DNA of 64,000 bases from Ensifer adhaerens (GCF_001270265.1 NZ_LGAP01000030.1:1-64000); one strand, 5' to 3'. Shown: positions 51,869 to 62,317, counted from the first letter of the stretch. Notes: a model not told the origin generated them from the letters alone. Program-made: numbers and translations.

Positions 51869-53005
51869 ATGAAGATCACCGCCGTTCGCACACATCTCCT
51901 GGAACACCGGCTCGACACGCCGTTCGAAAGCGCCTCGATGCGCTTTGACCGGCGCGCCCATGTCCTGGTGGAGATTGAATGCGATGACGGAACGACAGGC
52001 TGGGGCGAATGTCTTGGCCCGGCCAGGCCCAATGCGGCGGTGGTCGCAGCCTATTCCAATTGGCTGATCGGTCAGGATCCGCGCCAGACCGAGAAGATCT
52101 GGGCGGTGCTCTATAATGCACTGCGCGATCAGGGACAGCGCGGTCTGACCATCACCGCGCTGTCAGGCATCGACATTGCGTTGTGGGACATCAAGGGCAA
52201 GCACTATGGTGCCTCGATCTCCATGCTGCTCGGCGGGCGTTGGCGCGAAAGCGTGCGCGCCTATGCGACCGGCAGCTTCAAGCGCGACGGCGTCGACCGG
52301 ATATCCGACAACGCCATGGAAATGGCCGAGCGCCGTTCGCAGGGGTTCCATGCGTGCAAGATCAAGATTGGTTTCGGCGTCAACGAAGACCTGGACGTCA
52401 TACGGGCAGTGCGCGAGGCGATCGGCTCCGACATGCGGCTGATGATCGATGCCAACCACGGCTACACCGTCACCGAAGCAATCCGGCTTGGCAAGGCAGC
52501 GGCAGAATACGACATCGACTGGTTCGAGGAGCCGGTGGTGCCCGAGCAGCTCTCCGCCTACCGGGATGTACGCGCCGGTCAGCCTATCCCGGTCGCCGGA
52601 GGCGAGACCTGGCATACGCGCTACGGCATGTGGTCCGCGCTCGAGAGCCGTGCGGTCGATATTCTCCAGCCGGACCTCTGCGGTTGCGGCGGCTTTTCCG
52701 AAGCGCAGAAGATCGCGAGCCTGGCGACGCTTCATGGCGTCCGCATCGTTCCCCATGTCTGGGGAACGGGCGTGCAGATCGCCGCCGCGCTGCAGTTCAT
52801 GGCGGCGATGGTCCCTGATCCGGTCCGCGGCAACCCGATTGAACCGATCATGGAATTCGACCGTACGGAAAACCCGTTCCGCCAGGCAGTGCTGAAGACG
52901 CCGCTGGAAGCGGTCAACGGCGTCGTCGCCATTCCGAACGGGCCGGGTCTCGGTATCGAGGTCAATCGCAATGCGCTCGTCGAATTCAAGATGCCGGGAA
53001 CCTGA
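51869..53005 (+). CDS. gci: D-galactarolactone cycloisomerase
   Basis: 378 residues, enolase superfamily. KITAVRTHLLEHRLDTPFES at the start, K-I-K catalytic motif (HACKIKIGFG), metal ligands in LMIDANHGYT, WFEEPVVPEQ and VAGGETWHTR, and the His in RIVPHVWGTG. The whole sequence closely follows the Agrobacterium Gci protein, which opens D-galactaro-1,4-lactone to 5-keto-4-deoxyglucarate (3-deoxy-2-keto-hexarate). It links udh to kdgD. GGAGGAACG precedes the ATG. Confidence 0.94.
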   Translation: MKITAVRTHLLEHRLDTPFESASMRFDRRAHVLVEIECDDGTTGWGECLGPARPNAAVVAAYSNWLIGQDPRQTEKIWAVLYNALRDQGQRGLTITALSGIDIALWDIKGKHYGASISMLLGGRWRESVRAYATGSFKRDGVDRISDNAMEMAERRSQGFHACKIKIGFGVNEDLDVIRAVREAIGSDMRLMIDANHGYTVTEAIRLGKAAAEYDIDWFEEPVVPEQLSAYRDVRAGQPIPVAGGETWHTRYGMWSALESRAVDILQPDLCGCGGFSEAQKIASLATLHGVRIVPHVWGTGVQIAAALQFMAAMVPDPVRGNPIEPIMEFDRTENPFRQAVLKTPLEAVNGVVAIPNGPGLGIEVNRNALVEFKMPGT

Positions 53006-53034
53006 CGAAGGACCCAATCCGGTCGCAGTCCGTC

Positions 53035-53967
53035 CTACGCCCGTTGCCTCTCCATTGCGCGGGTGGCGGCGAGGCGGATTTCCTGTTCCGGCTCGTCGAG
53101 CTGCAGCAAATCGCCGTGCCGGCTCTGGTGGACCTTGTTCATATGACCGCGCGGGCTGAGGCCGAGCGTACGCTTGAACATGCGCGAGAAATAATAGGGG
53201 TCGGCATAGCCGACTTCCGCCGCCGCGGCCGCCACTGAAAGGCCTCCCTCGAGAAAATGCATGGCGCGCTCCATGCGCTTGAGTTCCTGGTACTTGCGCG
53301 GCGTGCGGCCCACCCGCTTCTGGAACTCGCGCAGGAAATAGTCGGCGTTGTAGGGCGAGGCGTCGACTGCCTTTGCGGCAATCTCCGGATCGAGCGGATT
53401 GGCCGAGATCATCGTTGCAGCCTTCATCACTGCAAGGTCGATCGCGTCTGCCCCCTCCGGCTGATAGGTCGCATGATCGCGCCAGCCGAGAAACGCATCC
53501 TCGATGAAGGCGATGAGCAGGACCATGAAAAGATGATGTTGACCGAGCGAGACGGAGGAGGGAGGTGCGCTCTGACGATAGTGGCGGGCAATCGGCTCGA
53601 GAAACGGCCAACGGCTCAATCGCAGTTTCGGTCTCAGGTTCATCTGCGCGATCAGGTTATGACGACCATAAATGTCGAGCGTAAAATGCTGCGCCACGCC
53701 GATATAGGTTTCGCGCCCCTCGTTCCAGCCAATGAAGCGCTGGCCGGCACTTATCAGCATGGCGTCGCCCGGCTCCATGACGCATGGCTCGCCATCGATC
53801 AGGTAGTGGCCGCGACCCTCAAGGCAGATGATGAGATCGTCGACCGGGTTGGATTTGTCGATCCTCCAGGTTTGCGAGTGCTCCATGCGGATCGCCGCTC
53901 GCGTCAGATTGAGTGTCAACGCCGCAGGCGGAATTGCCGATAGAATGCCGCCTTCGATTTCGTCCAT
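53035..53967 (-). CDS. AraC-family transcriptional regulator with cupin-like sensor domain
   Basis: 310 residues from ATG 53967 after AAGGGAAGG. N-terminal AraC-binding fold (WRIDKSNPVDDLIICLEGRG, CVMEPGDAMLISAGQRF). C-terminal double helix-turn-helix (about 195-290; AAKAVDASPYNADYFLREFQ, KRVGRTPRKYQELKRMERAM, EVGYADPYYFSRMFKRTLGL). Divergent from the sugar importer/GH28/GH105 operon, so likely its activator, sensing an imported oligogalacturonide or product. Confidence 0.9.
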   Translation of the reverse strand: MDEIEGGILSAIPPAALTLNLTRAAIRMEHSQTWRIDKSNPVDDLIICLEGRGHYLIDGEPCVMEPGDAMLISAGQRFIGWNEGRETYIGVAQHFTLDIYGRHNLIAQMNLRPKLRLSRWPFLEPIARHYRQSAPPSSVSLGQHHLFMVLLIAFIEDAFLGWRDHATYQPEGADAIDLAVMKAATMISANPLDPEIAAKAVDASPYNADYFLREFQKRVGRTPRKYQELKRMERAMHFLEGGLSVAAAAAEVGYADPYYFSRMFKRTLGLSPRGHMNKVHQSRHGDLLQLDEPEQEIRLAATRAMERQRA

Positions 53968-54169
53968 CTTTTTCCTTCCCTTTGTGAATTCATTCTGATC
54001 TGAAAAAGGGCAAATGTCACTGCACCGACCGCTTCTTCTGGGGAGGAGATCGGTCCGCACGATAGGTAAGGGCGTGGCCGCTCATCCTTTCTGCACCGAA
54101 TTGGGAGCCAGATTTGTACAAAATTGCATCTAAGTCCACTGCGCTCAAGTGCTGCCCGGGAGGCAGGCT

Positions 54170-55051
54170 ATGAAGATGCAGCGTCTTTTGGGGCTGGGCT
54201 ATCTTACCCCCTACATCGTCGGCCTTCTTGTCTTCACTGCAATCCCGTTCATCGGGTCGCTTTATCTGAGCTTCACCAGCTATGATCTGATGAGCGAGCC
54301 GCGATGGACGGGGCTTGCCAACTACGAACGGCTCTTCACGCGTGATCGCACCTTCATCAAGTCGCTGAACGTCACGCTGCTCTATGTATTTTTGACGGTG
54401 CCTTTGAAGCTCGCCTTCGCGCTCTTCATTGCGGCGATCCTCAATTACAAACTGATGTTCATCGGCCTCTTTCGGACCGCCTTCTACGTGCCCTCGATCC
54501 TCGGCGGCTCGATCGCCATTGCCGTTCTGTGGCGCTACATTTTTGCCACGGAAGGTCTTGCAAACATGGCCTTGGCGACGGTCGGTCCTTCCCCGGTGGA
54601 TTGGTTCGGTGATCCGACGAACGCGCTTTTCACCATCACGCTTTTGCGCTGCTGGCAGTTCGGCTCAGCCATGGTGATCTTCCTCGCCGCGCTGCAGTCT
54701 ATCGACAAATCGCTTTACGAGGCGGCGGCCATCGATGGTGCGGGCAAGGTGCGCACCTTTTTCTTCATTACATTGCCACTGCTGACGCCGGTCATCTTCT
54801 TCAACCTCATCATGCAGATGGTTCAGGCATTCCAGGAGTTCAACGGCCCCTACATCATCACGCAGGGCGGCCCCCTGAAGGCGACCTATCTGCTGCCGCT
54901 CTACATCTATGACGAGGCCTTCAAGAAGTTCAACATGGGCTACGCCTCGTCCATCGCCTGGGTGCTCTTCACCATCGTCACCGCCCTGACCCTCGTAGCC
55001 TTCTGGTCTTCCAAGAAGTGGGTTTTCTACGCCGGCGACAAGCGGAGCTGA
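54170..55051 (+). CDS. Family 1 sugar ABC transporter permease (MalF/UgpA type)
   Basis: 293 residues. Six membrane helices; the coupling loop is LYEAAAIDGAGKVRTFFFIT followed by LPLLTPVIFFN. Start at 54170 has GGGAGG upstream; GTG 54149 and ATG 54176 are alternatives. First gene of the importer-hydrolase operon. The set resembles oligogalacturonide (TogM) or rhamnogalacturonide importers. Confidence 0.91.
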   Translation: MKMQRLLGLGYLTPYIVGLLVFTAIPFIGSLYLSFTSYDLMSEPRWTGLANYERLFTRDRTFIKSLNVTLLYVFLTVPLKLAFALFIAAILNYKLMFIGLFRTAFYVPSILGGSIAIAVLWRYIFATEGLANMALATVGPSPVDWFGDPTNALFTITLLRCWQFGSAMVIFLAALQSIDKSLYEAAAIDGAGKVRTFFFITLPLLTPVIFFNLIMQMVQAFQEFNGPYIITQGGPLKATYLLPLYIYDEAFKKFNMGYASSIAWVLFTIVTALTLVAFWSSKKWVFYAGDKRS

Positions 55052-55057
55052 TCTCAT

Positions 55058-55939
55058 ATGACCGATTTTACCTTCAACGACCTCCAGGCCGCGCGCCGCG
55101 CAAGGCTGCGGCTGATCTCGACGGCGATCCGCTACATCCTGCTCTTCGCGGTCGGCTTCGTGATGCTCTATCCGCTGATCTGGCTGGTCGGTGCGAGCTT
55201 CAAGACGAACTCGGAAATCTTTTCGGGCGCCGGCTTTCTGCCGGAGAAGCCGACTGCCGCCGGCTACATCAAGGGCTGGCAGACATCGACACCCTACACG
55301 TTCGGACGCTTCTTCTGGAATTCGTTCCTAATCATCCTGCCGAAGGTGATCGGCACGGCCATCTCCTGCACGTTGGCGGCTTACGCCTTCGCGCGGTTCG
55401 ACTTCCCTTTGAAGAAGATACTCTTCGGCTCGGTGATCGCGATCCTGCTGCTGCCCAATGTCGTCACCCGCATTCCGCAATATATCCTGTTCCGCGACTT
55501 GGGCTGGCTCGACAGTTTCCTGCCGCTCTGGGTGCCCTCGGCGCTCGCCGGCGACGCGTTCTTCGTCTTCATGCTGGTGCAATTCCTGCGCTCATTGCCG
55601 ACCGACACGGAGGAGGCGGCGCGGGTGGATGGCGCCAACAGCATCCAGACGCTGATCTATATCGTGGTCCCGATGCTCGCTCCGGCACTGATCTCGGTGT
55701 GCCTGTTCCAGTTCATGTGGACCATGAACGATTTCCTCGGGCCGCTGATCTATCTGTCCTCGGTGGACAAATATCCGGTGAGCCTCGCTCTCAAGCTTTC
55801 CATCGACACGACGGAAGCTTTCGAATGGAACCGCATCCTGGCGATGTCGGTGCTCACGATCGCCCCCGCGCTGATCGTTTTCTTCGCTGCGCAACGATAC
55901 TTCATTGAAGGGATCTCCTCCGGGGGGATCAAGGGCTGA
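55058..55939 (+). CDS. Family 1 sugar ABC transporter permease (MalG/UgpE type)
   Basis: 293 residues. Six helices with an N-terminal cytoplasmic lead, and the coupling loop TEEAARVDGANSIQTLIYIV followed by VPMLAPALISV. Pairs with the preceding permease, six bases upstream. TogN-like by position. Confidence 0.92.
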   Translation: MTDFTFNDLQAARRARLRLISTAIRYILLFAVGFVMLYPLIWLVGASFKTNSEIFSGAGFLPEKPTAAGYIKGWQTSTPYTFGRFFWNSFLIILPKVIGTAISCTLAAYAFARFDFPLKKILFGSVIAILLLPNVVTRIPQYILFRDLGWLDSFLPLWVPSALAGDAFFVFMLVQFLRSLPTDTEEAARVDGANSIQTLIYIVVPMLAPALISVCLFQFMWTMNDFLGPLIYLSSVDKYPVSLALKLSIDTTEAFEWNRILAMSVLTIAPALIVFFAAQRYFIEGISSGGIKG

Positions 55940-55941
55940 AC

Positions 55942-57036
55942 ATGGCTAAGGTTCAACTGAAAAATCTCGAAAAGGTCTATGGCAACGCCTTTAAGGCTGT
56001 CCACGGTATCAACCTCGATATCGACGACGGCGAGTTCATGGTCTTTGTCGGCCCCTCGGGCTGCGCCAAGTCGACGACGCTGCGCATGGTCGCGGGACTG
56101 GAGGAGATATCCGGCGGGGAGGTCGTCATCGGCGATCGACGCGTCAACGATCTGCCGCCCGGCAAGCGCTCGATAGCGATGGTGTTCCAGAACTACGCGC
56201 TCTATCCGCACATGAAGGTGAGGGGCAACCTTGCATTCGGGCTGAAGATTGCCGGCAAGCCAAAAGTGGAAGTCGACGCCGCGATCGAACGGGTCGCCAA
56301 GATTCTTGAGATCGAGCCGCTCCTCGACCGGCTTCCCAAACAGCTTTCAGGCGGTCAGGCCCAGCGCGTGGCACTCGGTCGCGCGCTGATCAAGAAGCCG
56401 GGTGTCTTCCTGTTTGACGAGCCGTTGTCGAACCTCGACGCAAAATTGCGAGCCTCGATGCGAGTCCGCATAACCGACCTGCACCGCCAGCTGAAAGCGG
56501 AAGGCTTGTCGTCGACAGTCATCTACGTGACGCATGACCAGACCGAGGCCATGACGATGGGCGACCGCATCTGCGTCATGCAGGCAGGCCATATCATGCA
56601 GGTGGCGACGCCGAAGGAACTCTATGACCGCCCGGCGAACCTGTTCGTCGCTGGGTTTATCGGCAGCCCGGAGATGAACCTGATCGATGCGAAGCTCGAC
56701 GGCTCCTCCTTCTCGGTCGGCAGCCAGAGCCTGCCGCTCGGACCGCACCTGGAAGGCCGTCTTTCGAGCCGCCCGGCCGAAGCCGTCATCGGCACTCGCC
56801 CGCAGCACCTTTCGCTTGCCGCCGATGGCCCGGCGTTCACAGCCAAACTCACCAATGCCGAGTTCATGGGCCACGAAGTCTACATCCATGCCGATCTGGA
56901 GGGCCACAGGGTGGTCAGCGTTGTTGGCGCAACCGATTTCGAGGCGCTGGGTCGCTCGGAGATCATCCGCCTGCGTCCGGAACCGGAGCGGTTGCACATT
57001 TTCGACAAGACCGACGGCCGCAACGTCTCGCTGTGA
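55942..57036 (+). CDS. Sugar ABC transporter ATP-binding protein (UgpC/MsmX/MalK type)
   Basis: 364 residues. ATPase domain with Walker A GPSGCAKSTT (Ala in place of the usual Gly before Lys, seen in some rhizobial sugar ATPases), Q-loop MVFQNYALYPHMKV, signature LSGGQAQRVALGRAL, Walker B FLFDEPLSNLDAK and VTHDQTEAMTMGD. A C-terminal TOBE/MalK regulatory domain (about 235-364) follows. It starts two bases after the permease stop. Confidence 0.93.
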   Translation: MAKVQLKNLEKVYGNAFKAVHGINLDIDDGEFMVFVGPSGCAKSTTLRMVAGLEEISGGEVVIGDRRVNDLPPGKRSIAMVFQNYALYPHMKVRGNLAFGLKIAGKPKVEVDAAIERVAKILEIEPLLDRLPKQLSGGQAQRVALGRALIKKPGVFLFDEPLSNLDAKLRASMRVRITDLHRQLKAEGLSSTVIYVTHDQTEAMTMGDRICVMQAGHIMQVATPKELYDRPANLFVAGFIGSPEMNLIDAKLDGSSFSVGSQSLPLGPHLEGRLSSRPAEAVIGTRPQHLSLAADGPAFTAKLTNAEFMGHEVYIHADLEGHRVVSVVGATDFEALGRSEIIRLRPEPERLHIFDKTDGRNVSL

Positions 57037-57076
57037 GGAGGCGACGTTGAGCCATTCATCAACAAGGAGGAGAACC

Positions 57077-58342
57077 ATGAAGACAGCGCGAACCTTGCTT
57101 GCATTAACCGGCGTCGCCTACGGCGCGCTTTCGCTCGGTGCCACCGCTCAAGGTGCCGAATTGCGCATGGCGTGGTGGGGTGGCGACAGCCGTCACGTTG
57201 CCACCCAAAAGGCGACAGCCGCCTGTGGCCAGAAATACGGCCACACCGTCAAGGGCGAGTTCACCGGCTTCGACGGCTATCTCGAAAAACTGACGACCCA
57301 GATGGCCGGCAGGACCGAAGCCGACATCGTTCAGGTCAACTGGCCGTGGCTGCCGCTGTTTTCCAAGAACGGCGAGGGCTTCGCCGATCTGCGCAAGTTG
57401 AAGGCGATCGATCTGTCCAACTGGTCGGAGGGCGATCTCGCCGCCGGCTCGATGAACGGGGTCCTGCAGGGGCTTTCGGTCTCGACAACGGGGCGCGTCT
57501 TTTTCTTCAACGCGACCACCTTTGAGAAGGCTGGCGTCGAAATTCCTGAGAATTGGGACGAATTCTTCGCCGCGACCGCAACCATCAAGGACAAGCTCGG
57601 TAAGGACCACTACACCTTCAACGCGGTGAAGGAGACCGCCCAGCTGCTGGTGACGCTGGCAGTCGTGCAGAAGACCGGCAAGGATCTCGTCGACCAGACG
57701 AGCAACCGCGTGGCCTGGACCCCGCAGGAGCTTGCCGAAGGCATCTCCTTCCTCGGCAAGCTGGTGGAGACCGGCGCAATCCGCTCTCAAAAGGAAGAGG
57801 CCGCCGACGGCAACGTCAATCTGTTCGAAAAGCCCGCTTGGGCCGAAGGCAAGGTCGCCGGCTCTTATGAATGGGATTCAACCTATTCCAAGTACGCCGA
57901 TCCGCTGAAAGACGGCCAGGTGCTGAAACCTGTGCCGATGCTGAAGCTGGCCGGAGCCGTGACCGAAGGCGTCTATCGCAAACCGTCCATGGTGTTCTCG
58001 ATCTCCAAGAACTCGAAGAACCAGGATGCTGCGGCTCAGATCGTCAACTGCCTTCTGAACGAGCCGGAAGGCATCGACGCTCTTGGCACATCGCGTGGGC
58101 TTCCCGCGTCGAAAGCCGCCGCCGCCCGGCTTGGCGACAAGGGTGAGGTCGAGGTTCGTGCCGCTAATGCCATCGTCATGGCCTCGACCGGACCGACGGT
58201 TTCGCCCTTTAACGAGCATCCGGAAATTCGTGCCGCCTTCATCGATACGCTTGAGGAATACGCCTACGGCCAGATCACGGCCGAAGAGAGCGCCCAGCAG
58301 ATCATCGACACCGTGAACGACGTTCTCGTCGAGTTCGACTGA
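57077..58342 (+). CDS. Family 1 periplasmic sugar-binding protein
   Basis: 421 residues. Signal peptide about 1-26 ([20 protein letters not shown]); mature start [20 protein letters not shown]; binding fold [40 protein letters not shown]. Similar to TogB-type oligogalacturonide-binding proteins. AAGGAGGAGAACC precedes the ATG. The downstream GH28 and GH105 enzymes indicate that the ligand is a pectin fragment. Confidence 0.91.
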   Translation: MKTARTLLALTGVAYGALSLGATAQGAELRMAWWGGDSRHVATQKATAACGQKYGHTVKGEFTGFDGYLEKLTTQMAGRTEADIVQVNWPWLPLFSKNGEGFADLRKLKAIDLSNWSEGDLAAGSMNGVLQGLSVSTTGRVFFFNATTFEKAGVEIPENWDEFFAATATIKDKLGKDHYTFNAVKETAQLLVTLAVVQKTGKDLVDQTSNRVAWTPQELAEGISFLGKLVETGAIRSQKEEAADGNVNLFEKPAWAEGKVAGSYEWDSTYSKYADPLKDGQVLKPVPMLKLAGAVTEGVYRKPSMVFSISKNSKNQDAAAQIVNCLLNEPEGIDALGTSRGLPASKAAAARLGDKGEVEVRAANAIVMASTGPTVSPFNEHPEIRAAFIDTLEEYAYGQITAEESAQQIIDTVNDVLVEFD

Positions 58343-58354
58343 TCACGAGCACTG

Positions 58355-58378
58355 CCCGCCGCGGAATGCCGCGGCGGG
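58355..58378 (+). terminator. 10-bp GC-rich hairpin after the binding-protein gene
   Basis: CCCGCCGCGG (58355-58364) pairs with CCGCGGCGGG (58369-58378) over AATG. It is followed by TCT and a second smaller GC stem, without a U-tract. Probably attenuates read-through into the hydrolases and protects the upstream mRNA. Confidence 0.55.
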
Positions 58379-58418
58379 TCTCCCGCCCGCGTGGCGGGCA
58401 TGGAACACGAGGCAAGAC

Positions 58419-59972
58419 ATGATCCGACCTTCCATTATCGCGCGCTCGGCGCGAACGGCGGCGCTATGCCTGCCTGCACCCGGCGCGCTTTACCATCTTC
58501 GAGCAAGGACGGCCTGGCGGCTGTCTTCGCCGGATGAGAACACGGACCTGCAACAAGGAGAGACAGAAACCGTCGTCACCCTGCTGCATGGACTTCATCC
58601 GGCGCGCCGCTACCTTTTCGAGGCGGAAGGGTTTCTGCCGGTGTCCTTCGAAACGGCGCCGTGTGCAGGGCTCGTCGACGCTGCCGATTTCGGTCTCGTG
58701 CCCGACATTGTGCCCGACGATCTCGACGGCGCTGGCGCCAATGCCACAGCACTTGCCGAAGCGGTCGCAGCTGTTCCCAAGGGAGGTACGCTATGCCTCG
58801 CTGCTGGCCGGTGGACGTCGTTGCCGGTCGGGCTCAAAGGTCAAATGACCTTGCACCTTGCCGAAGGAGCGATCCTGCGAGCGCCATCGGGGCGCGGCGG
58901 TTGGCCAATTCTGCCGGCCCACGATCATTGCGGCCGCGTGCTTGGCAGTTGGGAAGGTCTGCCTGCTGCCTGTTTTGCCGCCCCGGTACATGCGGTCCTG
59001 GCAGAGAACCTGGTGATCGAGGGCAGGGGCGTCCTCGACGGATCCGGCGACAGAGGCGATTGGTGGAGTTGGCCGAAGGAGACGCGAGACGGCGCGCGTC
59101 GTCCACGCGGCTTGCATCTGATCTCCTGCCGTGACGTAACCCTGCTGGGCTTCACGATCCGCAACGCGCCGTCCTGGACCATACATCCGCAGGGTTGCGA
59201 GCGATTGACGGCTGCCGGCCTTACGATAATTGCGCCGCCCGACAGCCCGAACACCGACGGTTTCAATCCTGAGAGTTGCCGCGACGTAACGATTACAGGT
59301 GTGCGTTTTTCGGTAGGCGACGATTGCATCGCAGTCAAGGCGGGCAAGCGCGGGCCGAACGGCGAGGACGGTCACCTCATGGAAACGCGCGGCGTTCGCG
59401 TCAGCCGCTGCCTGATGGAGCGCGGCCATGGCGGTCTGGTGATCGGCTCGGAAATGTCAGGCGGCGTGCATGAGGTCTCCGTTGAGGATTGCGAGATGAT
59501 TGGCACCGATCGCGGCCTACGGCTGAAGACCCGTCGCGGTCGCGGTGGGGCGATCACCAACATTTCCATGCGTCGGGTGCGGCTCGATGGCGTCGAAACC
59601 GCGCTTTCGGCCAACGCCCACTACCACTGCGATGTCGATGGCCACGACCCTTGGGTGCAGAGCCGTGAGCCGGCGGAGATCAGTGCCGCAACCCCAGTCA
59701 TCGTCGGTGTCACCATAGAGGACGTCGAGATCCATGGGCTCTCGCATGCGGCAGGCGCCTTCCTCGGTCTGCCAGAGGCGCCGATCCGCAACGTCAGCAT
59801 CCGCGGCCTGAAGATCATCTCGCTTGACCCAACGGCCGTCGCGACGCCACCCATCATGGCCGACCGCGTGCGGCCCATGCGCCATGAGGCAATCGTCGCC
59901 GAGCAAGCGGAGATCGATTGCGACGATCCGGCCTTGCTGAGTGCCTCCTCCGTTTCCCTTTCCTTAGAATGA
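58419..59972 (+). CDS. GH28 polygalacturonase-like glycoside hydrolase, cytoplasmic
   Basis: 517 residues with no signal peptide. An N-terminal beta-rich module (about 1-95) resembles the fibronectin-like domain of exo-polygalacturonases. The beta-helix carries all GH28 landmarks: NTDG near 277, GDDC near 300, GHGG near 335 and RLK near 367 (usual R-I-K). It should hydrolyse alpha-1,4-galacturonic bonds, removing residues from short imported pectin fragments. Product galacturonate would feed udh. Confidence 0.9.
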   Translation: MIRPSIIARSARTAALCLPAPGALYHLRARTAWRLSSPDENTDLQQGETETVVTLLHGLHPARRYLFEAEGFLPVSFETAPCAGLVDAADFGLVPDIVPDDLDGAGANATALAEAVAAVPKGGTLCLAAGRWTSLPVGLKGQMTLHLAEGAILRAPSGRGGWPILPAHDHCGRVLGSWEGLPAACFAAPVHAVLAENLVIEGRGVLDGSGDRGDWWSWPKETRDGARRPRGLHLISCRDVTLLGFTIRNAPSWTIHPQGCERLTAAGLTIIAPPDSPNTDGFNPESCRDVTITGVRFSVGDDCIAVKAGKRGPNGEDGHLMETRGVRVSRCLMERGHGGLVIGSEMSGGVHEVSVEDCEMIGTDRGLRLKTRRGRGGAITNISMRRVRLDGVETALSANAHYHCDVDGHDPWVQSREPAEISAATPVIVGVTIEDVEIHGLSHAAGAFLGLPEAPIRNVSIRGLKIISLDPTAVATPPIMADRVRPMRHEAIVAEQAEIDCDDPALLSASSVSLSLE

Positions 59973-59981
59973 GATCCGCCA

Positions 59982-61082
59982 GTGTATCCGACAGACTATT
60001 TCGATGAATTCGCCACGCGCTACATCAGCTACAAAGGCGGTAGCTGGTGCTACGAGGATGGATGCGTCTATCGCGGTCTCATTCATCTTTTCGAGGCGAC
60101 GGGCGACGCGCGCTGGAAGGCGCATCTGCACCGCCTTGCAGATCCGCAGATCGCGCCTGACGGTGCGCTTTCGGGCTACGATCCGCATGAATACAACATC
60201 GACCATATCTTTGCCGGGCGCTCCTTGTTCGCACTCGCCGAAGGGTCTGACGATCCCCGCTATCTTCTGGCTGCGGACCGTCTGGCCGGGCAATTGCAAA
60301 GCCACCCCCGCATCGCCGCCGGCAACTACTGGCACAAGAAGCGTTATCCGCATCAGGTCTGGCTAGACGGGCTCTACATGGGGCTGCCGTTCCAGATCGA
60401 GTACGGAAAATCCACCGGCCGCACAGGCCTGATTGCCGACGCCCTGCAGCAATTTTCAACGGCACTGGCTTTGACGGCGACTACGGGCGGCCTCTACGTC
60501 CATGGCTACGACGACAGCCGTCAACAGCGTTGGGCCGACCCGGTGACCGGTCGGTCTCCGGCCGTCTGGGGGCGTGCAGTTGGCTGGCTGGCCATGGCAC
60601 TGGTCGACGCTCTGGCTATGCTGCCCGCCGACGAGGCTACCGCTTCGCTTCGCCAGCGCACCAGCCTCCTTCTAACGGAGATCACGACCCGCCAGGCGAC
60701 TCCCACCGGCCTCTGGCCGCAGGTGCTCGACGCGCCGGATCTCAAGGGCAATTATGAGGAAAGCTCCGCCTCGGCCATGTTCGCCTACGCGCTGATGCGC
60801 GCTGCCCGTCGTGGCCTGGTTGACCCGGATAGGGCCGCAGTCCTGGCTGTCGCCGGCAGACGCGCGCTCGATGGCCTTCTGCGTGCCCGGCTCGTTGCCG
60901 ATGACGAAGGCATCACTCGTTTCACAACCATCGTCCATGTCGCAGGCCTTGGTGGCTTCGAGGGCAACTATCGCGACGGTTCTGCACGCTACTACCTCAC
61001 CGAGCCGACCGTTGCCGATGACGCCAAAGGTGTCGGGCCACTGATGATGGCCTATGCCGAAAGCCTGATGGCGGCATACTAA
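59982..61082 (+). CDS. GH105 unsaturated rhamnogalacturonyl/galacturonyl hydrolase
   Basis: 366 residues, GTG start. An (alpha/alpha)6 barrel of the YesR/YteR type: GGSWCYEDGCVYRGLIHLFE, HKKRYPHQVWLDGLYMGLPF with the catalytic Asp near residue 129, then GRSPAVWGRAVGWLAMALVD. It is cytoplasmic. It removes the 4,5-unsaturated uronate left by pectate or rhamnogalacturonan lyases, producing the substrate of kdgF and kduI. Last gene of the operon. Confidence 0.9.
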   Translation: MYPTDYFDEFATRYISYKGGSWCYEDGCVYRGLIHLFEATGDARWKAHLHRLADPQIAPDGALSGYDPHEYNIDHIFAGRSLFALAEGSDDPRYLLAADRLAGQLQSHPRIAAGNYWHKKRYPHQVWLDGLYMGLPFQIEYGKSTGRTGLIADALQQFSTALALTATTGGLYVHGYDDSRQQRWADPVTGRSPAVWGRAVGWLAMALVDALAMLPADEATASLRQRTSLLLTEITTRQATPTGLWPQVLDAPDLKGNYEESSASAMFAYALMRAARRGLVDPDRAAVLAVAGRRALDGLLRARLVADDEGITRFTTIVHVAGLGGFEGNYRDGSARYYLTEPTVADDAKGVGPLMMAYAESLMAAY

Positions 61083-61393
61083 GCATCAGACGGCTATCCT
61101 TGTGATCGCCAAGCCAATTGTAGCGGTCAGAAGATCGTCCGAGGGATCTGCCAACGTCAGCCAGGCAGGCCCCTTCGATCGCGGGCGGATGAAAATGGCG
61201 CACAGGCTCACATGCCGTTGCCGTCCGATCCGCCCGGAAGCACGAGGGGAAGAAGCCAACCGATCGGTGAGATTCCTGAACGCGATCACGATTTCGGCGT
61301 CGGCACTGATTGATACAAAGTTGCCGTGAAGCAATGCGTTCGGCGCAGGATCGAATGCGCTCAAGGCGGCCACCGAAGCTGTTTGCCCAGTTG
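61083..61393. other. Intergenic region, nothing recognised
   Basis: About 310 bases between convergent genes. Short frames on both strands have no ribosome site or family signature, and no clear terminator stem was found. Confidence 0.4.
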
Positions 61394-62317
61394 CTAGGAA
61401 ACAGCTTCCCCCAGAGCTTTCTGGAGCCGTTCCAGATGTTCAATGCAGACATACTTCACTACGCGGAGCAATTCGTCAGTCCGCACTCCCAGCCAAATCA
61501 ACGCTTCCTCGCTGATCTCGTAATGTTTCGAATAGCGTGCTTTCACATACGCTTCGTTGAGCGTGTTGAACCAAGCGCGTTCGCGGTGCTGGTCGCGTGG
61601 AAATGCCTCCGCAAGGCGGCGGTCCTGTTCCTCTGCGAGAGCGCGCAGGAACGTGATGTTGTGCGCTGGCGGCGCGTAATTGGTTAAGGTCAGAAGGACG
61701 CAGGTATAGGCCTGCTCCAGCGCCTGGTGAAGCTCGAACGCTGCACGCTTACTATATTGTTTAGTGTGAGCATATTTGGCCAGGTCTGCGAACTCGGTCG
61801 CGGCGGCATACCTATCGTCAAAGTACTCACTTGAGACCTTCAGCCGTTCCTCTGCCGTGAGCGGCTGCGGCTCCGCGAGCGGCTCATCGTCGAGTTCATA
61901 GAGGACGACGCCTTCCTTGCGGATGTCGGAGAAGAAATACTGCCCCTCCTTCAGATAGGTATTCACCTCGCGACGGGAATGCACGATGAAGCTGACCGGC
62001 GTTTCGATTGAAGGATCGCGGATCAGCCGATCGGCGGCCTTGTGCCAGTACTCCGCGTAGTCGCAGAGCTTGCGATTGTTGACGATGATCAGCAGATCGA
62101 AGTCCGAACGGTAGCCCTTCATGGTGAAGGGTTCGTCCACCCAGCCACCCTTGGCGTATGAGCCGAAGAGCAAAATCTTCAGGATGCGGCCGCGCTTCTT
62201 GAAGTCGGCCGTTCCTTCCTTCAGCGCGTCCTCGAACTCTTCGTGCAGGATCTCGACGGCGCGCGCGAGTTCTCGCTGCTTGCGTGGCGGCATATGGTCG
62301 AGAGATGATTTCATCAT
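61394..62317 (-). CDS. MNT-HEPN fusion: nucleotidyltransferase domain joined to a HEPN domain
   Basis: 307 residues. The N-terminal polymerase-beta-like nucleotidyltransferase has LLFGSYAKGGWVDE (Gly-Ser at 52-53) and SDFDLLIIV (Asp72, Asp74). The C-terminal half (about 165-300) is an all-helical HEPN domain (YSKRAAFELHQALEQAYTCV; YVKARYSKHYEISEEALIWL, with Arg and His close together as in the HEPN motif). Separate MNT and HEPN proteins form toxin-antitoxin pairs in which the MNT partner adenylylates the HEPN RNase. The single-chain form could be self-controlled. It stands alone, next to gene debris. Confidence 0.82.
   Translation of the reverse strand: MMKSSLDHMPPRKQRELARAVEILHEEFEDALKEGTADFKKRGRILKILLFGSYAKGGWVDEPFTMKGYRSDFDLLIIVNNRKLCDYAEYWHKAADRLIRDPSIETPVSFIVHSRREVNTYLKEGQYFFSDIRKEGVVLYELDDEPLAEPQPLTAEERLKVSSEYFDDRYAAATEFADLAKYAHTKQYSKRAAFELHQALEQAYTCVLLTLTNYAPPAHNITFLRALAEEQDRRLAEAFPRDQHRERAWFNTLNEAYVKARYSKHYEISEEALIWLGVRTDELLRVVKYVCIEHLERLQKALGEAVS

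Noticed and set aside
55942-57036. Ala instead of Gly before the Walker A Lys (GPSGCAKST)
   Set aside because: Noted in the feature, but I recall the same variant in other rhizobial sugar importers, and all other motifs are intact, so it is not treated as inactivating.
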